Positions 40,959 to 52,846 of a stretch of DNA of 64,000 nucleotides are shown piece after piece. The DNA is from Zygnema cylindricum (Eukaryota; Streptophyta; Zygnematophyceae; Zygnematales; Zygnemataceae). The position numbers and the translations under genes are program-made. The stretch covers positions 186,001-250,000 of the forward strand of contig JBBHKE010002555.1 of assembly GCA_037447655.1 (NCBI GenBank), read 5' to 3'. How positions within the stretch are numbered: the stretch's first letter is position 1; each line of letters opens with the position of its first letter. The notes under the pieces are model-generated. The model did no database searches. It worked only from the letters and a program-made list of their open reading frames with translations, and was not told where the DNA came from.

Positions 40959-42034
40959 TGAAATTCTTTAGGTTTCATTTCCCCACAAAAATCGCAGTCC
41001 TAAAGAAGCTTATCTAGATAGTGCCGAATCCAAGTTAATACAAACTCAAATGACTGACACCTTGACAGCCATAACTCGTATATAGCTTCACCCCTGTGAA
41101 AGAAGTCTTTCTGTGTGTTCAGTTTCACCACATAATGCAAAGCTTGAACATGTGTTTTGGACAACATTCCCCACTTTGACTTTCCCTTAGAAATGTCACC
41201 ACTCTGGAAAGAAAACACTTTGACTAACTACACCTTTGTGTAGCGTGGAATCCCTTGAGTCTGTAGCAAAAAGAATCACTCAATTTGCTCCCTTGAGCAG
41301 TTAGTTATGGCTGGCCAAAGATGCCCTATAAATACAAAAGGTCACCTGGAGAGAGGCGCCTCAAACACGCTAAGTCCCTTAACTCCTACTCATAACTACC
41401 TTTTACTCTACCCTCGGCTATTCAAAAGAGTGTATAGTACAAGAAGGTATAGCGGCCAATTGTACTTTTTGTACGGCCATTGTACAACATGGCCTTCTGG
41501 TTGACACTTGTGACCTTAGGAGCCATCGTCCCTCCTCCAATCTTTTCCGGCGTCTAATGATGTGGCGCCACGTGGCAGAGCGCGCCGCTATGTCTGAAAG
41601 CTGCCAAAGTTTCATTCGAGTTTGGCGAGGGCGACGTCGTCTGTCTGATCATGTATTTTACGCGGTTAGATTCGCGTCCGCGAGTGTCGTTTGACTATAG
41701 ATGTTGTTTTGTCAATTTTGGTCTAATTAAGTGAAAGTGACATTTGCGTAACACTTTAATTAATTGTCAAACCATAAATTTGTGTCGTTTTGTTAACGCT
41801 TTAATGGTTAAGGCATACGTCTACAAAGTTCTCTATATACCCAATTCAAATCTTGTTTAGGGCAACTTATGGTAATCTATCAATCTGTCTGCTTGTTTGT
41901 TTTCTGACTTTGGTGGCAGCAATGGTGACTCTCTCACTCTCTTTTCACTCTAGAGTTTAAATTATGAAGTGAATATTAATTTTTCCTTTTCAACATAAAC
42001 AAATAAAAGCTTAGAAAATACACACATTTTAACA
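40959..42034 (-). repeat. Solo LTR (group 1) in the island
   Basis: A 1076-bp reverse LTR beginning TGAAATTCTT and ending TTTTAACA, flanked by ATATA (40954-40958 and 42035-42039). Leader hairpins are well preserved: TGCTC/GAGCA at 41286-41299 and CTACAC/GTGTAG at 41227-41242. GTAC cluster near 41437-41480; CCACGTGG near 41568. Confidence 0.93.
41788..41862 (+). other. tRNA-like module in the solo LTR
   Basis: TAATGGTTAAGGC (41802-41814) and AATTCAAATC (41843-41852) on the plus strand, antisense to the LTR. Confidence 0.62.
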
Positions 42035-42039
42035 ATATA

Positions 42040-44060
42040 TTTATGTGGCTAACCCATGTAGGTTCGGGCGCACATGTAGTTAGGGAGGGTTTTTAACCTC
42101 GAAAAATGGATTTTGCCGAACCTACGGCAGAAGTTGTTGGCCGCCTATTGGCCGACATCGTAATTAGTTTCATGCATGTAAAGTAGACTAGATATAGGCT
42201 AGTTTCGCACTAGGCTTAACTTAGTCCTACTTAGGCTAATTCTCAGACTCGGAGAATTAACTTTTGGACAAGAATTTCCTCTTGGCGGCGGAGCAGTTTT
42301 CTTGCTTCCTCATTGCCACCGATTGCCATTTTTCTTTTTCCTCTTGTTAGCTAGTGATAGATGCTAGTTAGCATTTGGATTTTTTTCTCCAAAAAATCTG
42401 CATCGTTTTTAATCCACACGGCTTCGACCAAGTCTGGAAGGTTTCCCTCCAAACTTGTCTTTTTGGCGATTGGTGGAGTGGATGTGGCATCTTCTATCGA
42501 ACTGCGTCATTCTCCGGACAGCTGGACGGTTTGCTTGAGTGTATTTTTTGTTGTGGCATTTTGGTTGTATTGGAAAAGTGTCATTTTTGGCTAAATCCGA
42601 TTTTGTAGGTTTTGGTTGGAAGTGCCTTATATTGCTTCGTTGCTTTTCTTTGTGATAACTCTTGTAGAGAATGCGTGGAAGACCTAGGAGCCTAGTGGCT
42701 ACCCCACGGCTTAGTATTCTTATCCAAAAGTCTAACTTTTCAAAAATATTTTGCTTGAATTAAATTATAAAAAAATATATCTATAAATTTTATTTTATAA
42801 AAAAAAAAACATTTTGTTTTTGGTTTTTTCTTCCTTTCTTTTATTCCTTGCCTCCTATCTTGTTACTTTTCTATTTCTACGCTGCAGATCCAGGTCTAAA
42901 TTTGTGTCAGATTTTAAGGTTAATCTGCGGAATTAGGGTTTGGCCGCAGCTTTAGGGTTTGAGCTGCAAATTTTGGCGTTTGTACCGAATTGGGGTTTAT
43001 TTTTTGGAATCCTTGACCCTAGGTCAGCATATTACCATTCCTTGGGCGCAAATTATTGGTTTTTACAACGTGGAATTGGGGTTTCGGAAACCTTCTTTAC
43101 CTAATTCCACCTTAATTTGTGTCTCACCTTAAAATGTGCTCGATGTTTCTTGTCTTATTTTCCCTTGTTGCGGATTCCTTTGCTAGCTATTTGATGCTTG
43201 GTTTGTGGTGGATTTGATATTCTCTTTCTTTTTTCTCTTTCCAAGTTTAATTATTCATAAAACCTAGCAAAATAAAAATACACATTCAATACACTAGAAT
43301 TGCACGAATTATAACATATAACTATCATTGTTTTATAGTTGGGTTTTGCGTGGCATAGCGCTGATACGCATACCCTAGCAGGATACAAATTGCTTGGGTG
43401 TTGAGTTGTGGTTTTGGGCACGTTTATTCGACTTCTGGTGTGGAACACCGCTTTAGCGCTCTGCAAAGCCCGACTGTGACGATCAGCCGCGGCTCACCTT
43501 TGACAATTACTGGATTATTAAAGGTGTTCTGTAAGTATTACGATGCCTTGCGGGTACAGGGGCGTTCTTTTGTAGTTTGGACACTCGTGTAGGCGACGGG
43601 TGAGGATTGGTTCCATTTCAAACCCATCTGATTCAGCATTTGCATTTCTTGCTTTCCCTGAATGTTATCTTGCCGTGAGTGGCCTTGAGACTTTGCTCTT
43701 CCTATCTGGAGTGGAATTGCTTTCTAGATCTTGCCGTGGGTGGCGCTGGATAGACGCTTTCTCACTATGCTGCTTTAGATCTGCACCTAAAGGTGCCTGG
43801 ATAATTGCCTGCTTGTTTTATAGATTTTGACCTTCTGCCTTGCCCCACGCTTGGTTTATACATCTGGCCCTTCTACCTTGCCCCACTCTTTGCAGAATAG
43901 AGGTTTTGGTATTCAGACTCTTTGGTAGATCCGACAATCGCGTCTTGATAGTGACTTCGTGTGTTGATTTGACGAGTGTGGATTGGTCTGACACGTGCAG
44001 CATCTCGGTTAGGCCGTTTGGGTAATTCACTATTGTTGTATGAGTTTTCCCCTAGGTTTA
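42040..44060. other. Non-copia island, leader-like stretch without recognised gene
   Basis: About 2 kb with no copia similarity. It holds CT-rich and TTAGGGTTT-like stretches (42930-43000) resembling plant 5' untranslated DNA, and two similar sentences around GCCTTGCCCCACNCTTTG (43838 and 43878) that form a short direct repeat. Short frames in it show no recognisable domain. It may be the LTR or leader of the element that encodes the Gag-like sequence downstream; no PBS was recognised. Confidence 0.45.
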
Positions 44061-45508
44061 TGCCCACGGATTGGGACAATCTTTATCATCAATCTAGATC
44101 TACTCAAGGCGGTACATTCTACCATTCTCCGCAAATAGACCCTTCAAATTTTCCCGAATCCTTCAACACACTTGATCCAGATACTGATCGCAGATGGTCG
44201 TCAGTTTGGTCTTGTTTGACGTCTATGTCGTCACTATTCTCGGTCTCATTGGGGGCATATCTTGAGAGGACCAAATTAGACTTTTGGAGGAAACCTTTCT
44301 AACTCCCCACACTCGTAAGATACCTGCCAACCCAACTTTGGCACAACCAGTGCATTTTCCTTTTGACGACGTGGTTTACTCCTCAAAGGGATCCATTTGT
44401 AGGAAGCAATTTTGCTTTTCCGAATTAAAAGACACCATGTCCTTATCTCCATTTTGGATGTTATATGAACCGGAAATGAGAAATCTAGCCTTCAGATATC
44501 ACGATAAGTTTGACATTCGTGTCGCCTTTTCCTTTCTCGGCCGATACCTTCGTGATACGGCCCTCAATCTCTACAATCGCAAGAACAAGGACGTTCTTGC
44601 GATGACAAAGTATGTTGCTCCCTTTGCATGGTTAGTAGAAGTCCTTAGCCAGGTGGATATTCCCTACCAAGCTGCAAGATCGGCGTTACTAGATGTTAAC
44701 GAGACGAGTTGTATCTAGCTATTCTTGAGGTTCCTTGTTAGTATGCAGTGGTTGCTCCTACGGGGATCCGTGCTAGAGCGAGGGGAACCATTCCTTTTCG
44801 TGATCCTCTCTCAGTCAGGTTTGACATCCTCCAAGAGGAGTAGAGATGCAAAATCTGGATGAGATCAAGGAGTTGATGAACTTTGGGCGTAGGCGAAGAG
44901 AAACCGCTCCCGCCTTACAAGCTCGAATAGAAACTCTTCGAGAAGTATTACCGAACCTCATGTCTGATGCGGAGGTTGTCCAAAAAATTTTGGGACAGTT
45001 TCTAGGTCCATCAAAGAGGTTTAATCAAAACCACCTAAGTTAAATGTATGGACTAAAATTCATATTTGAGCAAGCGGCTCAATATGCGGTAGAGTGTGAG
45101 ATGTAGACATAACGGTGGGACGCCCATGAGCGGTCCAAACCTCCTCAAAAAGAACTGGTTAACCCATCTCCTCCTCCACCTAAAAACCCATAGCCTCCGA
45201 ATTGGCCCAAAAGAAAAACCCATGGCCTCCCAATTGGCCCAGAAGACGCCAGCTAGGGAACTCCACCCGTTAATCCTGGAAACCGAATGTGTTACCGATG
45301 TTGAAAAATCGGGCACAATGCCCGCGTGTGTTTTGACAAGGCGGGCACCTGCACTCAATGCCACCAAAAGGGACATTTTGTCTATCAGTGCCACATCAAA
45401 GACCCTAATTTCACTCATCAAAATCATATAAAAAACAGGGGAATTTCGGCTTGTTTCGCGAAACCAGTCACTCCGCCTAAGGAGACCGAGGAGGAGGAAG
45501 CTCCTCCT
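44061..45508 (+). pseudogene. Decayed Gag-like protein with two zinc knuckles
   Basis: Starts MPTDWDNLYHQSRS at 44061, shifts frame near 44285 into a 144-codon segment (FPFDDVVYSS...WMLYEPEMRNLAFRYHD), stops at 44718, shifts again to NFGRRRRETAPALQARIETLREVLPNLM (about 44880), and ends with two CCHC-type knuckles (CYRCxKIGHNARVC and CTQCHQKGHFVYQC, about 45289-45395) and an acidic tail. The first knuckle contains an in-frame stop. A helical domain plus double knuckle suggests a Gag from another retroelement class (Ty3/gypsy or LINE), but no protease or polymerase follows because element N inserted at 45509. Assignment uncertain. Confidence 0.55.
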
Positions 45509-46702
45509 TATTGATATTTGAGTATTTTTTAATTCTATTTTAGGAAAGGAATAGAGCAGAGGCAGTTTGTCTCTAACTCCCTTCTCCAAGCCCCCACACT
45601 TGTTGTAGTCACTAAAGGTTGGATAGGGTGCTAGAGCCGTGGCTGCCTAAGCTCTCCAAAGAGAGAGGATTAGATAATGGTAGGATTACTAAAGTTGTAT
45701 TTGAGAGACCCAAGATTTGAGCGTGATACCTACGGTCCGTCAAATAACGGGTGGCCGATAGCTTTGTCCGTTAAGTCTAAGACTAGTGTTAGGATACATA
45801 CGGTTTGATAAATATTTAAATTTTTACACGTAGACTAATTCGTTTAACATCAAATAGATACCTAATGCATAAATAGATTTTCTATAGTACGGAGTACGCT
45901 ATGGTGCCGCAACGGATATAACGCATTTGTTTTGAGAGCAAAACAAGTACCGAGCATCAATTTTCGATAGCTGTAATAGAAAGTCGGTTCTGATCGGACG
46001 GTTGCGATAGATGCCGAAATCGCGGAATGTGTTTTTGTTGATTTGCGGTCATCGCCACGTCAATTGACATCTGGCACAACCACATTGGCTTGTGGCATCT
46101 CCGTGGATTATAGGAACAAATTCGGATATGGCATGTGTCGACTTTTTGGCCATGTCGTACGATAGTCGTACAAAAGGTACAACGGCACTTGTACCTTTAT
46201 GTACTTACTTTATTGTAATTGGTTCGTACCTCAGTACCACAGGGCTAAGAGAGGAGTTTTAGGACTTATAATATTTTTGGTAGGTAGCCGCCTCTCCCAG
46301 GTAGCCGCCTCTCCTAGAGAGCATCTTGTATAAAAGGCAAACTTTGGTCGACCATAATTATCAACTCAGTTGACTATTTTTAGTGATTCTTTTTGTTGAG
46401 GACTCACGAGAGTCCAAGCTACACAAGGGTGTAGTCGTTCAGAGTTTTTGCCTGGCTGGGGGCTGAATTTCTAAGGGAAAGTTAAAGTGAGGAATGTTAT
46501 CCAAAACTCATATTCTAATTTTGCATTCGATGGGGGAACAGAGCACACAAAAAGTCGTCTTTCACAGGGGTGAAGTTGTAATGGGGTTCTGATTGTCAAA
46601 GGGTCAATCATTTGGGTGTATAAAAACTTGGAGTCGACACTATCTAGATTAGCATCTTTGGATTTGGGTATTCTATGTGGCAATAGAGCCCGTAGAATTT
46701 TA
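45509..46702 (+). repeat. 5' LTR of element N (K-type)
   Basis: A 1194-bp LTR starting TATTGATATT (TG mutated to TA), ending GAATTTTA. U3 hairpin near 45585-45625, tRNA-like module near 45700-45780, GTAC cluster near 46155-46230, TATAAAA near 46330, leader hairpins 46400-46413 (GACTC-ACGA-GAGTC) and 46418-46433 (CTACAC-AAGG-GTGTAG). Confidence 0.9.
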
Positions 46703-47490
46703 GGTTATTGGCCCACCATCTAGGGTGCCTATGTTTGATGAAATAGACTTCACTTATAGGGAGTTTACGATATACGGATTGCTTATTGAAGAGCACTTAT
46801 ACAAAATTGTTTTAGGACAAGTGAGGTATGCGTCACCGAGCTTTGAAAGAACTCACTATGAAGATTTATTTGGGCCTTTCCTTAAAACCAACCAGAGATC
46901 AGATGCAACAAAAAGTGAAGGGAAAACTATTACCTTAGAAGGGGAAAAAAGGGAGAAGGGAAAAGGAACACCGATGGTGAAGGGAGCTAGGCTCTCGGCT
47001 ACAGTTCCACTTGTGGGGATCATAACTGAACCAAATATTGAAGAAAATGACACAAAAATTTGGGAATATAAAAACACTATAGAAAAACATCTCATACTTA
47101 GATATGTGTTTAAGTCCATAGCAATCACTCTTTTAAGTCTGACCAAGTCTTCTAAAATCTTGAAAACACAAATCCATATTTATAACAGTGAGACTATACA
47201 GAGGCAGTAGTTAGTAAAAAAGAAGAAATAGAGGCTTATGATTATAAAGGTGGTAGCATGATATAGTTTTGCAATGATATTGTTGCATTATATGTTCAGC
47301 TTTTTAGTGCATGATATGTAGAATCTGAGGAGAAAAAGATTAATACATTAATCATAAAACTCCCAGATGAGCACGAAAACATCATATACCGTATGCAGGG
47401 AATCGAGGGCTCATCATAAACTTGGAGAATTACAATGGGGATAGTTCTTGTGAGGTAAAGCACTTTGGAGCTTGGCAGGGGAAGTGACAG
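46683..47490 (+). pseudogene. Element N: gag, truncated
   Basis: A K-type Gag. Both usual start codons are lost: the LTR-borne one is ATA (about 46683) and the PBS AUG is ATT. A 161-codon segment from 46725 aligns with residues 17 onward of the K Gag (REFTxxGLL, GTPMVKGARLSATVPLVG, ENDTKIWEYKNTI). After TAG 47208 there is a frameshift and more stops, then the sequence leaves copia homology near 47490 and enters the 20-bp repeats. Confidence 0.88.
46703..46717 (+). promoter_or_regulatory. Primer-binding site of element N
   Basis: GGTTATTGGCCCACC; one base differs from the usual PBS and destroys its AUG. Confidence 0.75.
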
Positions 47491-47519
47491 GGTTGACATG
47501 CCGCATCGTATCGGTTGCT

Positions 47520-47765
47520 ACTGCCAGCGATATCATGCTCTCACGTTCGATATTCGGCCCGCGCGCACGATATAATTCATGCACGCACGATAGTACATAT
47601 GCACGCGTTAGTATTGGCACGCACGAGCAATTTTCAACACACGCGCGCAGTATTGTGCATGCAAGCGCGGTACTTTGCAGGCACGCGTGATTTTTTGCAT
47701 GCACACACAATTTTATCATGCACACAATTTTCGCACGCATGTATAAGTTTTGTTCGCACGTGCGA
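47520..47765. repeat. Degenerate 20-bp tandem repeat rich in GCACGC
   Basis: About ten units, most exactly 20 bp, for example ATGCACGCACGATAGTACAT, ATGCACGCGTTAGTATTGGC and ATGCAAGCGCGGTACTTTGC: a GC-rich half of alternating purine-pyrimidine plus an AT-rich half. Adjacent downstream sequence (GTGCAGGTACACGA, about 47837) resembles the island at about 40774. Confidence 0.72.
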
Positions 47766-47852
47766 TTTAATTCCGATTGATTTATTATCAATTTTTGTTG
47801 AAAAGTACTAATTTTGTGCAATCTATTTCATTTCGTGTGCAGGTACACGATT

Positions 47853-48825
47853 TGTTGTTTTTTAAAAGTTTTATCATCAGTAGATAGAGCTATGAAAGTA
47901 GATATGTAACTTATAATATTTTTAGATTGAGGATGGTATAATATTTACCTTATATAGTGTGACAGTGTAGAAGTTACTTTAAGAGTATTTGTACGTTCAT
48001 ATAGACACACGTCAACATTTCAGACTATGCACGAAGTGTAGAATGGACCTAGACACATGGGATCTATCGGACGAGTGAATTCGGGAAATCGGGCGGATAG
48101 AAAGTGAACAGGAAATTTGTGAATACAAATGTGAAAGATAAATACTAGACATTGATTACGATTAGACTGACGGCTGGAAATTGAGTGGGGACCATGGATG
48201 ACGAGGTGATTCGTAAGCAGCCCAGATATCCGTATAAAACATACCAGAGCGGGCTGGACGCATCTAGAGTTGCTAACTATGCTGACTAAGCAAGGAACAT
48301 ATGGTGTACGATATCAATTTGTGAATACCCGATAGAACAGGATTTTGTAGCTTAGTGGATTATCAAATAGTGTTTCATATTCAGTTTTAGGCTAGTTGCA
48401 ATTTGGTTTTTGGAAGTACATTAGCGTACTTTGTCGTACTATAGTACAGTATCACTATTACAGATATTGACTCCTGATTGGCTAATGAGTTGAAGACATT
48501 CTTTCAGTGCATAAAGTTTAGGACTTAGAAACATTTTGGTATCCAGTTTTGGGAATATGGGAAATTGAAATGCATTTTTTGGGAATCTTGCAACTCTCGT
48601 ATCTTATGGTTTACTAAATCATTTATGCTGTTATTCTGGGAATTAAGTGTGTGTACTAGTCTGTGTGTGTGATAATTCTTGGGGTAGTTGGATTTGTGAG
48701 TCACGATTTTACAGTGTGTTGAAAGTTGTTGTTTGTAAAGAATTATTGTAAAGATTTTGCTTAAGTATGTGTACTTTTACTACTACTGCTGTAGCTCCAC
48801 CTACACCAGTTGTCATAGAACAACA
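47853..48825 (+). repeat. 5' LTR of element O (group 2)
   Basis: A 973-bp LTR, TGTTGTTTTT to GAACAACA, aligning along its length with the LTR of B though clearly diverged. It contains the Gag ATG at 48767. No tRNA-like module. Confidence 0.8.
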
Positions 48826-49533
48826 AGTTATGGGCCTGTCTCCAATAATTCTTTTTTTTACTGGACATAAATATGCTTAATGGGCAGACATGGTTAAGTC
48901 TTACTTTGAAACTGCAGGTTTACAGGAAATTTTGGATGGATCACTTGATGAAGCTCATCCAACTTGGGCGAAGAAAAATTTGCAAGCTCAGAATGCTTTC
49001 AAACCATGTCTTTCGAAAAATATGGTTATGACACGAATCAAGATGAAGAAGGCGATTGACATTTGGAAATCACTTAAGGCGTCTTATGAAATGGGGAATG
49101 TTCAAGAGGAACTTCTGTTGGCAGGAAAAATTTGGGACTACAAATACTCGGGGGGAACAGTGGCTTAGTATACAGATAATTGCAGATCTCTAATTGATGC
49201 GCATGCTTGTGCAAGTGGCTCTTTCATTGAGTTCCAACAGGCTGTTTTGATCATTATAGGTCTTATTGCAGTATGAAAGATGCGTCTGTTGAACTGTAAA
49301 AGCATGATAAAGCTAGCTGGACATATCAATTAGCTTTTAAAAATATTATAGAAGAGGAGTCTACGTCAAAGATGCTTAATGGAGAGAAGTAAGGAGAGAA
49401 ATTTAACACAGATTTTGACAGGAAAGATAAGTTTAACCAGCAAGAAAAATTAGTTTTATCAGTAAAGGAATCAGTTTAACCAAAATCAAAGTCAGTTTAA
49501 ACAGTTGAATCAAGGGCACAATACACGGTCTTT
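48767..49533 (+). pseudogene. Element O: gag, truncated
   Basis: Frame from ATG 48767 in the LTR through the PBS (48826-48838) as QVMGL, then a stop (about 48878) and a 92-codon open stretch (SYFETAGLQEILDGSLDEAHPTWAKKN ... KYSGGT) matching B and R Gag. Stops and shifts follow. The Asn/Gln-rich region is present in decayed form near 49435-49510. Cut at 49534 by an LTR. Confidence 0.85.
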
Positions 49534-50493
49534 TGATGAAATAAGTAGTTTGTTTTTGTATTTTCTAGGTCTAAAATAATTAGCGGAAATAGATAAAGGA
49601 AATGCAAACAGCGTGCCTCCATCTCTTCTCTCTTGCCCCCATACTTGTTGTAGTCACTGAAAGAGAGAGAGAGAGTAGTGGAGACATGGCTGCCTCAACT
49701 CCCATAGCGTAGAACCAAAGAGTGACCTAAGTCACTCTCTTCAAATGGATGAGTCCGGCAGGTCGCGAACCCCCAAACGGCAAAGCATAGCGTAGCCGGT
49801 TATTCTAACCAGCTTGTCATAGAAGTTCGCTAGAGAATATAGGATATATAAATTACTTATCCAATGATACTCTAGTTATTCCGATTAACACAATTACGGA
49901 CATACAATACATGGAGGGGATAAAATACAGTACGGATATGATTCCGCACAAAACAAATAAAACTGACATTTGTTTTGACACTTGAGATCAAAATACGAAA
50001 TTCCATCCGACGGCACACGTCATCGCCGAGATCCTCGAATGGTCACTTTGGCATTTAGTGACGTCGCATGACCTGGCGCCACGTGGAGAGGAAACATTCG
50101 GTCGCGGGAATCCCGAGGAAAGTACGGACAAATGGAAAGTGGACACGCGTTCGCTTAATGGCCTTGTAGTTCAAAGGTCGTACAAAAAGTACATCAACAA
50201 TAGTACTATCTTGTACAGTACAGTAATCTGATTGGTTCGTACAATTAGTAGATAGGGGTTGTGCGAGGGAGCTAGGACTTAGAAAAATCTGTGATGTGGT
50301 CTTCTCTCTCTAAGAGAGCTTTGCATAAAATTGGCATTTTTGCCGCCTCATAACTTATTGGTTGGTTGGCCGTTATCAGTGATTCTTCTTCCAACAGACT
50401 CATGGGAGTCCATGCTACACATGGGTGCAATCAAATTGTCAGTTTGCCTTCTTGGGCAGCAGTGGTAGTGGCTTGAAGTGGGTTAGTGAAAAC
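49534..50493 (+). repeat. Group 1 LTR (P), truncated at its 3' end
   Basis: Starts TGATGAAATA and carries the conserved U3 loop (49640-49660) inside CT/GA arms, a tRNA-like module with GGTTCGCGACC (complement of 49761-49771), CCACGTGG near 50080, GTAC motifs near 50180-50220 and leader hairpin GACTC-ATGG-GAGTC near 50397-50410. Interrupted by LTR Q at 50494. Confidence 0.8.
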
Positions 50494-51120
50494 TGTTGAA
50501 ATTTATGTATTTTCTAGGTCTGTATTGGAAAAATAAATAGAGTAAGTCAGCAAAGGCAACCTGCTTCTCGCTCAACTCTCTCCGGTCCCCATACTTGTTG
50601 CAGTCACTGAAGACCTGAGAGAGAGCTAGAGCCATGGCTGTCTAAAGAGGATAGGCTAATTCGTAGTTTGTACCAAAATGGTTGTGACGGTTCCAGGATT
50701 TGATCATGGTACTTACATCCTTTAATAGACGTTAGCTTTCCCCTATATCTTAGAGTAAACGATGGCATATGTAGGGTACAATAGGTATTTATAAGTGGAC
50801 AAGAAGAGAATTCTAAGTCAAAAACCAATAAACATTCAATCAATCTTAAGAGAAGAACAGGTGAATATTTATGGATAACATGGGATGTATACGGTAGCAA
50901 ATGAGATTCTATATCCCCTTTCGATTGCAGATAATTTCCTACATTCATGGTACTAGTTTAGGACCTTGGCAGTGTTGGTAAAACCATGTTTGATGCTTAA
51001 TCGGATAGGAGAATTCTGTCGGTACCGAGATCGAGAGAGAGTCCAGAAGTCACTGACGTTGTTCATACCCCTGGCCTCTCTCAACTCGCTCTTCGTCCAA
51101 CGGAAACGACTGAATGAGAT
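50494..51120 (+). repeat. Group 1 LTR (Q), 5' part up to the gap
   Basis: TGTTGAAATT start, U3 hairpin with CTCTCTCCGGTC against GACCTGAGAGAG arms (50577-50622), tRNA-like module with CAGGATTTGATC near 50693-50709. From about 50850 the sequence is not clearly LTR-like; a stretch of possible foreign DNA leads to the gap. Confidence 0.7.
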
Positions 51121-51524
51121 NNNNNNNNNNNNNNNNNNNNNNNNNNNNNNNNNNNNNNNNNNNNNNNNNNNNNNNNNNNNNNNNNNNNNNNNNNNNNNNN
51201 NNNNNNNNNNNNNNNNNNNNNNNNNNNNNNNNNNNNNNNNNNNNNNNNNNNNNNNNNNNNNNNNNNNNNNNNNNNNNNNNNNNNNNNNNNNNNNNNNNNN
51301 NNNNNNNNNNNNNNNNNNNNNNNNNNNNNNNNNNNNNNNNNNNNNNNNNNNNNNNNNNNNNNNNNNNNNNNNNNNNNNNNNNNNNNNNNNNNNNNNNNNN
51401 NNNNNNNNNNNNNNNNNNNNNNNNNNNNNNNNNNNNNNNNNNNNNNNNNNNNNNNNNNNNNNNNNNNNNNNNNNNNNNNNNNNNNNNNNNNNNNNNNNNN
51501 NNNNNNNNNNNNNNNNNNNNNNNN
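51121..51524. other. Assembly gap (404 N)
   Basis: A run of N only. It hides the left junction of the group 2 LTR that follows. Confidence 0.99.
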
Positions 51525-52063
51525 AAATACCTGAAGAGATTGTTTTTTGTAGCGTAGCACTTTAGGAAATAGTGTTTCACTATTCACTTTTAGGCTAGTT
51601 GGATTTAGGTTTTTGGAAGTACACTAGTGTACCTTGTCGTACTATCGTACAGTACTACTATTCTGGGTACTGACATCTGATTGGCTAATAGGTAGTAGAT
51701 GCTCTCTCAGAGTATAAAGATTAGGACTTAGAAATATTCTTGTATCCAGTTTTGAGATAAGGAAACCAAAAGGCAGTTTTTGGGAAACTTGCAGGTCCTG
51801 TATCTTATGGTCTACTGGGTCAATTTGGCTGTAACTTTGGGAGTTAACAGTATGTATGTTGAGGTTCTTATGTGCTGAGTTTTGTGTTTATTAGATCTGT
51901 GAGCCAGGATCTACAGTGTGGTAAAGTTCAGTAAAATTGTTATTGGTTAGACTTGTGATTTACAGTGTTTTGTGAGGACTTCTTGAAAAGCTTCTGCTTA
52001 AGCTATGTCTACTTCTACCACTACTGCTGCAGCTCCACCTGCACTAGTTGTCATAGAACAACA
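51525..52063 (+). repeat. Group 2 LTR, 3' part
   Basis: Matches the second half of the LTRs of B and O, including the Gag start with its Ser/Thr-rich codons near 52004, and ends exactly at the terminal GAACAACA (52063). No PBS follows; instead group 1 LTR sequence resumes, so this is the right end of a solo LTR or element inserted in another LTR. Confidence 0.8.
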
Positions 52064-52846
52064 GCGACATCGTACAGGTTGCATAATCTCCGAAACGAAA
52101 CACAACAAATTTGGATGTGACAAATATCACATTATGGCAACATCGTACACTCTCTGTATAGAAATTACTCTGACACCTGTACTTTCTTGTACGATACCGT
52201 TTTTCTGACGTGGCATGACCTGGCGCCACGTGGAGAGATAAGATTTGGAGGCATGAATTTCGGAGATTATAAGAGCGAATCAGGATAAGACATGTGTTGA
52301 CTATTTAGCCATGTCGTTCGATCACCGTACAAAAGGTACACCAGTATCTGTACCTTTATGTACTATAGTAATATGATTGGTCCATACCTCTGGACTAGAG
52401 GGTTTAGAGAGGGGATTAGGACTTAGAAAATTTCGGGTAGGTAGCCACCTCTCTCCCAGAGAGCACCTTGTATAAATGGCAAACTTTGGCTAGCCATAAT
52501 AATCAACTCAATTGACCAATGTCAGTGATTCTTGATGTTGCGGACTCAAGGGAGTCCAATCTACATAGGGTTGTAGTCGGTTACAGTTTTTGCTTGCTTG
52601 GGTGGCTGCATTTCTTAGGGAAAGTCAAAGTGGGTGAATGTGTCCAAATCTCATATTCTAACTTTGCATTCTGTGGTGGAACTGAGCACACAGAAAGTGT
52701 TATTTCCCAAGGGTGAAGGTATATTGGGGTTCTGATTGTCAAGGGGTCAGTCATTTGGGTTTATATCAAGTTGGAGCTGGCACTATCTAGATTAGCTTCC
52801 TTTGGACCTACGAATTCTGTGTGGCAATGGAGCCTATAGAATTTCA
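52064..52846 (+). repeat. Group 1 LTR, 3' part
   Basis: U3 end, GGCGCCACGTGGAG box (about 52225), GTAC motifs (52325-52365), TATAAA near 52472, leader hairpins GACTC-AAGG-GAGTC near 52545-52558 and CTACA/TGTAG near 52560-52575, long K-type U5, and terminal GAATTTCA at 52846. It borders the reverse-strand integrase of R. Confidence 0.82.

Noticed and set aside
44284-44718. A host protein-coding gene
   Set aside because: The frame continues only after frameshifts into a zinc-knuckle region typical of Gag; no introns or clear start context support a host gene.
47520-47765. A CRISPR-like array
   Set aside because: Units are degenerate and contiguous with no unique spacers; a tandem repeat in eukaryotic DNA explains it.
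51050-51587. Open frames across 51121-51524
   Set aside because: They consist of translated N bases of the assembly gap.
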